64,000 nucleotides of DNA from Rotaria socialis (taxonomy: Eukaryota > Rotifera > Eurotatoria > Philodinida > Philodinidae), in assembly GCA_905331475.1 (NCBI GenBank), contig CAJNYU010004459.1:17091-81090 (forward strand). The letters are read 5' to 3'. The notes under the pieces are model-generated. The model did not search any database and was not told the DNA's origin. It worked only from the letters and a program-made list of their open reading frames with translations. Positions 57,901 to 64,000 of this stretch are shown piece after piece (positions within the stretch are counted from its first letter, which is position 1; each line of letters begins with the position of its first letter). A program made the position numbers and the translations under genes.

Positions 57901-60468
57901 TAAATTTGAATTATGATTAATTTGCTGCCAGAGATCTAACGTAGTCGCAAGCCATTCGTCAAAAGAATTAAACGGTGTTAAATTGGCCAATTGATCAATA
58001 ATTTTGAGCCTTAATGACAAAGCTTTCTGACAAAAGCTATTGCTGAAAAATGATATTTCGCGGTCGCCAACAAGTAAATCAACAAATGGTGATGGAAATT
58101 CATGAATATCAAATCCATTTATGACTTTTTGTACATCAAGACTAACTTTATTACATGATGTGTTAATATCATTCATTACTTCACTAACATGATTTCGCTG
58201 TCCAGCTTCTCCCATTGATTTAGGATCTTGATCTCTGAATAGAAAAATCATTTTTGGCTTATTTGTAATCTGCAACTTATTTAATCCATAAAAAACAATT
58301 TCCAAGATTTGTTGCATGGTTTTATTAACATTTCTTGTAATATTGATCATGACAACATGAGATCGAGCCATTACTGCTAGAACCATTTTACGATCAAATA
58401 TTTGTGCTTCAGCATCTTTCTTAGATTGATCAAGAAGACCTTCTGTATCAAGAATAACAATGTTTTTCACACTTTCATGTCCTGTTACATTTACTCGAGT
58501 AGCTAAAATTCCTGTAGTACATTTAAATTTTGATTCAGCAATTTTAGTTCCAAAAACTTTGTTAACCAAAAAACTTTTCCCACCACTTTGTTCACCAATA
58601 ATTCCAATGACAAAATGTTCTTTTAAATCTTCTGCAATATTTGAAAATGTTTCATGAAATATTTTTGGATAAATGGTAGATGATGTGGCATTTATTATTT
58701 CAATATATTCTTGACTTCGAAATGAATGTTGATATATTTTTATCAAAGCTGTTTTCATTTGAATAGTGTCTTTAAACGAACAAAGTCTACCATTACGATC
58801 TGTATATTCCATACTTCTTTCTTGAAATTCACGTAAAAAACGTTCTTTACTCATTTCCAACTGTTGTAATATTGATGTGGGTGATCTTTGTACTTCTTGC
58901 CGTTTTCGATGCCACAAAGTTGTATTCCATAATAAAATGGCCTTTTCAAAAAGAACTATATCATTATTATCTTCAATGACTAATTCAGCTAATTTAGTCA
59001 GTAAAGTATTTGCATGGTCCAAACCATGATCATAGAGCTTCTGTGTTAGTTGATTTTTTTGCTGTTCGCCAACGGATGAGAGATTTGCTTTTTCGGATAA
59101 CTCTCGTAATCGTGAAAGAGGAAACAAATCGAGAGCTGGATCATCACTTGATAACATGTTCAGTATACTATCAAATTCGTCAAGCAATTGTCTACTTTTA
59201 CTCAAAGTATCGATACTAGTTGATAAGTTAATGTTGTGTAGTTGTATCAATTGTTCAGAGACATTTAATAATGAATTCGTTGGATTAGAAGCCTGTTTCA
59301 ATAACACTAGCACTCCTGTTTGTAAAATTTTATTATTTTCTTGCAAAATTGCTTTAGCTCGAAGCATATGCACGTTTTTTTTGTTCAATCCGAAATGCTT
59401 CAGAATTTGTGGCCGGAAATGTTCTTCTATATCAGAGTCCGAAATTTCACCATGGATACATATTATATATGTTGCCGTTTGATTGAGTACAACTGTAGGC
59501 CATAGAAGTGAATCAATGTGCTTGGCGTCTAAAATATCCATATGAATAATGATTACACTCATAAATTCAATAAAGAAGCTTGGCATCTGTTTCCAATCAT
59601 GAGTACCATGTAGATCAAGTACGTGACACTGGTAGGCACGTGTAATTTCATTATCCTTTCCTCTATCAGTATCGTATTGATGACCAAGCAACACTTGAAT
59701 TAGCTGATGATGATAATAAGTTGACGCTACTTCAAAATTAAATTCAGCTTTATAATGACAATCAAAGTTTGTTTTAAGTATTGTATTTAATAATAATGTT
59801 TTTCCTTTGCACGATTGAGTACCAAATGATAAAATGAATGGAGTTTTTTGATATTTATATGGAAGAAGAATATGTGACATTTCTTGCATTAAAAAATAAT
59901 ATTTCATCGAAAAATTCTCAAGGCTTGGAACTCCAAAATAAATGGGAATAGCTCGTTGAAATATGCAAAGTTGTTCAATAATAAGTAATCTTATATCAAA
60001 CGAGGTGTATTTAAGAATCAAAATGATGACATCAGTAGAACATAGTTTTAAATTTAATTTATCAATAAGATATTTTAATGAATTATTCATTCGCAAATAA
60101 TCACAGACGAATGGAATAACGTTCTTAAACGGTATTTCTTTTGGTAATATATAAGATATTTCTGAGAAATTATTTCTTTTCCATATAGCAGAATCTTGAT
60201 CATCATGCGGGAAAAGCTTCAATTCGTCCGTGGTCGTTGCAAGATGAAGGTTTTCAAAAGCAATGATTGAATTAATTAATTGCGTATTTGTAGTTTGAGT
60301 ATAGTCAACAGAAATTGTGTCATGCTGAAGTGTTTCGTGCTCAGTACTGGTAAAACAACGTTGGCAATAGAAAACTTCTTTTCGAAGAAATGTACTACAA
60401 TCTGCACATTTATAACCACGTTCAGTTATAGAATGTCTACACTCTTGACAAGATTTTGTTTGATCCAT
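54952..60468 (-). CDS. VLIG/GBP-like large GTPase fused to a caspase-like (C14) peptidase
   Basis: One exon of 1,838 codons. Residues 7-50 form a B-box/ZZ-like zinc finger (CQEC..CADC..CQRC..H). At about 214-226 a first P-loop-like motif, FGTQSCKGKTLLL, has one extra residue and is probably non-functional. The second G domain is complete: GEQSGGKS at 625-632, ILDTEGL near 674 and the GBP-type RDQD near 744, all as in VLIG/GBP proteins. A long helical stalk follows, then a VLIG-type cysteine/histidine segment (CGTPCPYCKQICDN..HTEHRTEHH) near 1465-1490. The last about 240 residues are a caspase/metacaspase fold: YALLVGIDYE, FYFSGHGG with His1680 and ILDSCYSGG with Cys1723. Both catalytic residues are present. 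It is probably a GTP-regulated, oligomerising protease in innate immunity or cell death (inference). Confidence 0.9.
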   Translation of the reverse strand: MDQTKSCQECRHSITERGYKCADCSTFLRKEVFYCQRCFTSTEHETLQHDTISVDYTQTTNTQLINSIIAFENLHLATTTDELKLFPHDDQDSAIWKRNNFSEISYILPKEIPFKNVIPFVCDYLRMNNSLKYLIDKLNLKLCSTDVIILILKYTSFDIRLLIIEQLCIFQRAIPIYFGVPSLENFSMKYYFLMQEMSHILLPYKYQKTPFILSFGTQSCKGKTLLLNTILKTNFDCHYKAEFNFEVASTYYHHQLIQVLLGHQYDTDRGKDNEITRAYQCHVLDLHGTHDWKQMPSFFIEFMSVIIIHMDILDAKHIDSLLWPTVVLNQTATYIICIHGEISDSDIEEHFRPQILKHFGLNKKNVHMLRAKAILQENNKILQTGVLVLLKQASNPTNSLLNVSEQLIQLHNINLSTSIDTLSKSRQLLDEFDSILNMLSSDDPALDLFPLSRLRELSEKANLSSVGEQQKNQLTQKLYDHGLDHANTLLTKLAELVIEDNNDIVLFEKAILLWNTTLWHRKRQEVQRSPTSILQQLEMSKERFLREFQERSMEYTDRNGRLCSFKDTIQMKTALIKIYQHSFRSQEYIEIINATSSTIYPKIFHETFSNIAEDLKEHFVIGIIGEQSGGKSFLVNKVFGTKIAESKFKCTTGILATRVNVTGHESVKNIVILDTEGLLDQSKKDAEAQIFDRKMVLAVMARSHVVMINITRNVNKTMQQILEIVFYGLNKLQITNKPKMIFLFRDQDPKSMGEAGQRNHVSEVMNDINTSCNKVSLDVQKVINGFDIHEFPSPFVDLLVGDREISFFSNSFCQKALSLRLKIIDQLANLTPFNSFDEWLATTLDLWQQINHNSNLFDYESLVHLTLERELEMFSNRVLTEANREMREMVDSLTINARNRSDDNSILHEIERKLIDTKTKLANDLLSNQLINEKKRLMQKHNLQAFPEALFESTKLRIESSLNLYKADHHMAATRQFQQDEFQKRLSEIPKQLSIKIRDIQSVVENTAQFEELFNNTSGVLLAEFINLLENDVRKQSIPLNNTLIQNFLKQNQIDQVGVTYVKKHINDSSLTDIVRKVILRENLSPVEEQSLIPATQQTASSAIAIASTFFGSQHGSGILRSFASFLYHKLFSNKQSNNNVELQIEKMLSFLKVEYTVLQNSPYYDSNMLPIPELANDCVQHIRNAIEKSNIQWQEMKNIWYTCYGIMLNIFCDEHYNYINKKLISEFEQEISRTKEEVRQNIVNASTAEEHGQAVMKQIWTIIQNDTQKQFQNQFERFFVTWDEYSPSIVSENCVNQLFRSINYQLMLNYIRNPTTFITEWLRSEFNKTYQNKLNQTIHDLSLHLEETKRKFDRMVLSWAAAIQANPLETTVSQLTNSLKEFLSKGEHKGNNISLTELTGGFPILDSSIIRTVPETADKHRLLKAIQLACSALSADDADYVKQTTKKLIINEQYANRLFDRFYNKAKGCGTPCPYCKQICDNDNPTHTEHRTEHHLFWVFGGYRARDTEKPSLICCTSNEAFKRNVQSLREKDTYLPFPDHLKQFNPTWNIINKMTPLQDFLLKAYIALEEELAQYYKFNGRADMETRKKFLRSTVTAHCYALLVGIDYENTPNSLHGIPSNDVACIKQQLEISSIASPENLHVLKNNQATKGSILNKFNTIVNNMDQRSTFIFYFSGHGGRTVTSGSYLLASDNQMLTTRELAAVFDRAMTTKIIIILDSCYSGGMSNAFRFDSNNFKQGIHILCSSSETQVSYQSVSDGNGFFTKHLIKGLKGEFSCQTNNCNECTTRTENLQRAVIRKVTSTELASYLNHAISGRQNFAYSVINGSDFDISFLN

Positions 60469-61343
60469 TCTTCATATAATAAAACGTTTGAACCAATAGA
60501 AAACGCAGCTTCACTTGCTTCAATTAACTAGAAACTTCTAAAAAGCGATCAGAATATTCTTTTCAAACAATGTGTATGAAAGTTCAGTCACAACAGCTCT
60601 GCTTATATTTGTCTACTATCAGTGGTTTTTTCCAGTGTTTTTTTTTCTGTGTTGACTTTAATAAACACTTACACTTATGTTGGAAACGAATGAATATACG
60701 CTTTATTTGCTTTGTAGCCTCTACTCTAGAGAACAAAGAAGGGAACAGATTATTTATAATGGCGATGCGTAATTCTATGTATTAGTACTGGGTTTTTTTC
60801 GTCATGCTTTACTGTATATTGACTTAATTACACACAGGTGAGAACAACTATCGCTTACTTAACATTTGTTAACCGTAAAGAAGAAAAGAAAAAAAAGAAT
60901 CTGTTATGGCGCGTACTTACAACGTGCTATAAGGTGAATCACAGTATAACGATTATTCATATGTGTGTCCGTTCTATATATATGTTATTCACTATATTTT
61001 TCTTTCGTTCTGCTAGGTATTTTCCCTAGTTTGTTTTCTTACGAGGAAACATATCCAACTGTCGGACGCCTCTCGAGCCCATATTTTGGCTACGAGTAGG
61101 ACACAGTGAGACTAAAAAGATCCTAAAAGGATTCGGGCCCATGGTGTGTTCCTGGCGAGCTATCAAGTTTTTAGTGAATTTTTCTCCACAGCACCCCACT
61201 TTTCCAGCAAAGCTGTACTTTCGATTTTTGACTTGAAACTTTGTCCACATAAAGACCTTAGCTACATTAGCTTATATAGAAAATTTCAGAAGTTTTGAAC
61301 AAAGTCTCTCCGAGATACCGAACTATCAAGACACAGATCGTTT
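60469..61343. other. Upstream of the GTPase-caspase gene, no gene recognised
   Basis: AT-rich, with an acceptor-like CTTTTTAG on the minus strand about 70 bases before that gene's ATG. A GC-richer patch at 61060-61200 shows no domain in any frame. Confidence 0.4.
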
Positions 61344-62340
61344 TTCATAGATAAAGAGTGTATCATAAGTTTTGATCCCCTTGTGCAATATTTTTTTCAT
61401 ATATATTTAGGACCAAAAAAGCTGATTTTTACTATATCAGTATTGTATGTTTAGATCTACTCTACGCTAAAGTTTAAGCTTTCTGCTTCTTAATGCTGCA
61501 AAGATACAAGCATTACCAAAATTTAAGAAAAAATTGAGAAAGTTTTAGAGAAAGCGAGTGAGGAATGACAAATGGGCGTGTTTTGTATTTCAATCTTCAA
61601 TCATTTAATATAGCACAAAATGCAGGGTGAAAAGTTCTACAATCTACAAAGTAAAGCTTATTCTAATTCTGTACCTTTTGCTGTAAGAAAAGCAAAATTC
61701 TGTGAGATCGATTTTTTACGCTGCGAAAAGATAATTCTTTTTTCTACACGAGTAATCCGTTCTTTCTTATTGCATTGTTCCATCACCTAATACATTCTGC
61801 TCAGAGGAAAAAAATATATACAGCAAGCTGAAGCATGAACATGAACAGTTCTACAATTTAGATATACCAATTCATTTTGTATATGTCATTTATTTTTCAA
61901 AATAAACAAAATTCTGTGCGATCAATAAATGATCTCTTCGCGGCATAGAAAATCGATCTCAAAGAATTTTGCTTTTTTTAAAGTAAAAGGTACAAAATTA
62001 GAATAAGCTTTTCTTTGTAAATTGTAGAGTGTTTCTCGTTGTATTTTGTGGTATATTTTGATTTTGGTTAATACAGCATACTAAGTGATTAAAAATTGAA
62101 ATGCAAAACACCACCATTTAATCTTTCTCATTCGCTATTTCTAAAACGCATTCGTTATTTCCCTAAATATTGGTGATACCTGTATCTTTGCAACGATAAG
62201 AAGCCGAAAGCTCAAACTTTAGTGTAGAGTAGATCTAGACATCTAGTGCTAACATAATAAATATCAGTCTTTTCGTTCTAGGAATTTATAAGAAAAAAAT
62301 ATTGCACAAAGGAACCAAAACTCAAGATACTCTTTATGAC
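61344..62340. repeat. 1-kb inverted repeat (fold-back element)
   Basis: Two arms of about 350 bp pair across a centre near 61850. Examples: TTGTGCAATATTTTTTTC at 61382 with its complement at about 62290; AGATCTACTCTACGCTAAAG at 61453 with its near-complement at about 62218-62237; CAAAATTCTGTGAGATCGATT at about 61691 against AATCGATCTCAAAGAATTTTG near 61948-61970. No ORF and no clear target duplication. It could be a MITE-like or Foldback-type transposon. Confidence 0.7.
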
Positions 62341-64000
62341 AGCAATGTCAAAGGTCCAAAAAAAGTCCACTTTGCTAAAAGTCCGGCAGTTGTCTAAGGG
62401 ACTTTTCGTATCGAATACAATTTACAATATATAATACGTTGCAGGAAAGAAAATATATATATCACTTCAGGGTGTGGGTGCATTGGCGGGTCAGCGTCTG
62501 GTATGGAGGTGTGGCAATATATAGTAATGCCTAGCTTTTTTTCAAGAAAGATATATTTAAAAAGTGACGTATGTATCTATACAGATAGATATATGAGATT
62601 AATAATATTTTCAGGTGTAGCAATTGCTGTGTGGTGGTTCACCGATGCTTATATACACTATTAATATTGTTTTCACGTATGACAATATTTTTCTCAGGTG
62701 TGGCAATTGCCACCAATTGCCTCGTGGTGGTCCGCCGATGTGTGGGTGTATATGGTTGTGGACATTGGTCTTCTCCAACACCCACACCCATCGTGTAAAA
62801 ATCGGTTTGATCAATATTTAACACCTAAAGAAAGAACTAGTTGGCAAGAAGGTATGCTGCTTGGGATTCATTAAATCATCTCTCTTCCTTCTTCGCCTAT
62901 TAATTTTCACAGTTCCATAGTGGCGATTGATCTTACTTACTTATGATGATGACTGTTCTGTTTCGACTATGGTCTTCGTCATCTCATTTTCAAAAAAAAA
63001 CGACTTATTACTGCTTATGAAGAGATAAATTCATTACAAGTCCTCAAGAGTACTATCTTAACAAAGATACGAAACCCGTCGCCAAAATCATGACTCTGTC
63101 GTTTACGGACCGTTTTCTTCGACTTGGTTTGAGATCTATTAATAGGGCCCTAAGGGGATTAGGATGGATCGATCGGGTTCCTGGGTGAGGAGAAGGGTGA
63201 TAGTTAGGGTATATATATACATATATGGATGTGAGTGAGAGTGTACGATGCATTGACATCAATACGGGTCTGTATGTACTGAAATATTATCATAATTAAT
63301 AAATAGGGACAACATAATTGAATTCATTCGAAGAAGTAAACCCATATAAGACTTACCAAATGAATTGATGTTCGCTGAAGTTTGTGTTAATGTCGTAAAA
63401 ATGCTTGGTAGTATTTAATCTAAAGTTTCACAAAACAAAGACATGTTTAAAATATCATACTAACATTATTATAGTCTTTATGATTTTGTTAGAAAGAAAT
63501 TTCACTCAGTCTTAGGAAAGAGTGATATTGACACTGATGTTGTGCAATTATGGATATCCATCAGCATTTTTCATTCAATGATGAATGATTGAACTCAAGT
63601 TAAACGAAGAGAACATATCGTTTACTCATCTACAGTTGCTCGTATGCCGGTAAGCAAGAAAAAATTGCTCATAGCGAAACCGAAGCAGTGCTATTAACAA
63701 TTTTAGAATATTTTTCATACTCTTAATGATGAAAGTTTTCAGAGCACTGTTGTAGGAAATAAAAGTCAACAGCGAAGAGCTTTATATCTTAAAATGTGAT
63801 ACCGTTCCTTGGATGAAAGAAACGTAAATAATTTATACGAGTTACTTTGGTGAATACAAAACAACTGTACTACACTGTAAAAAAAAGGGCAGAATAATGA
63901 ACGCTTGCCCTTGATTTTTTTTTCTATAAACCCTTGAAGGGTTTATACGTGTGTCATATACCCTATGGAGGGTATATGAGTCGAAGGGTTTGTCATCGCA
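62341..64000. other. Repeat-bearing terminal region, no gene recognised
   Basis: It contains GGGTGTGGGTG at 62471 and the complementary ACACCCACACCC at 62778. The unit CAGGTGTRGCAATTGC is repeated at 62614 and 62696. A TA-rich run lies near 63209. At the very end are two hairpins: ATAAACCCTTGAAGGGTTTAT near 63926 and CATATACCCTATGGAGGGTATA near 63956. These may belong to a repeat that continues past the window edge. Confidence 0.4.

Noticed and set aside
54952-60468. Reading the C-terminal peptidase as an independent downstream gene
   Set aside because: The frame is continuous without a stop, a splice signal or a promoter-like gap between the Cys/His segment and the caspase-like domain.
1-64000. 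tRNA, rRNA or other structured RNA genes
   Set aside because: I looked for tRNA A/B-box patterns and rRNA-like segments while reading and found none I could fold convincingly; a covariance-model search would be needed to exclude them.

Overview
The window reads as metazoan nuclear DNA, most likely from a bdelloid rotifer. It is AT-rich, with spliced genes whose introns are mostly about 50-70 bp, GT..AG and AT-rich. It carries animal genes (non-muscle myosin II, ARP2, LIMP-2/CD36, REXO1, UNC-93-like), decayed EGF/7TM receptor genes, many small DNA transposons, an intronless carbohydrate-active enzyme of microbial type, and scattered TGTGGG-like tracts. The organism call is inference from memory of these families; no database was searched.

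Layout. 1-10.4 kb: the first exon of a secreted protein running off the left edge (-), a 7TM receptor pseudogene (-), a 5'-truncated and mutated APE-type LINE, an EGF/7TM receptor pseudogene split by a fold-back MITE, and an intact single-exon phosphoglycerate-mutase-like gene. 10.4-18 kb: a weak two-exon candidate, a 1.4-kb hAT-type element with exact 8-bp target duplications, and two divergently transcribed paralogous multi-exon genes for probable nuclear proteins. 18.4-22.7 kb: a ten-exon RNA exonuclease REXO1 gene (-). 24.5-33.6 kb: a 24-exon non-muscle myosin II heavy chain (+). 34-36.3 kb: a five-exon UNC-93-like membrane protein (-). 37.6-43.3 kb: a GH43-like secreted/anchored glycosidase (-), ARP2 (+) and a ten-exon LIMP-2/CD36-type receptor (+).

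43.3-64 kb is accessory in character. It holds two very long intronless genes in convergent orientation: a 1,441-aa TPR-patatin phospholipase (+) and an 1,838-aa protein joining a VLIG/GBP-type large GTPase to a C-terminal caspase-like peptidase (-). The 5.4 kb between them is packed with repeats: telomere-like G-rich tracts, a 51-bp minisatellite, a TTAA-flanked MITE and a solo LTR. Both proteins combine a large sensor or scaffold region with an effector enzyme of the kind used in innate immunity and programmed cell death. This pair is the best candidate for an undescribed system here.

The housekeeping genes form a cytoskeletal/endolysosomal neighbourhood (myosin II, ARP2, LIMP-2, UNC-93-like). 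I see no operon logic among them. Several genes have acceptor-like polypyrimidine-AG sites shortly before the ATG, which would fit spliced-leader trans-splicing. Exon junctions below were read by hand from reading-frame continuity and GT/AG signals. For REXO1, UNC-93, ARP2 and LIMP-2 all exon phases close exactly. For myosin they close through exon 23. For the nuclear-protein pair they close up to the stated uncertainties.
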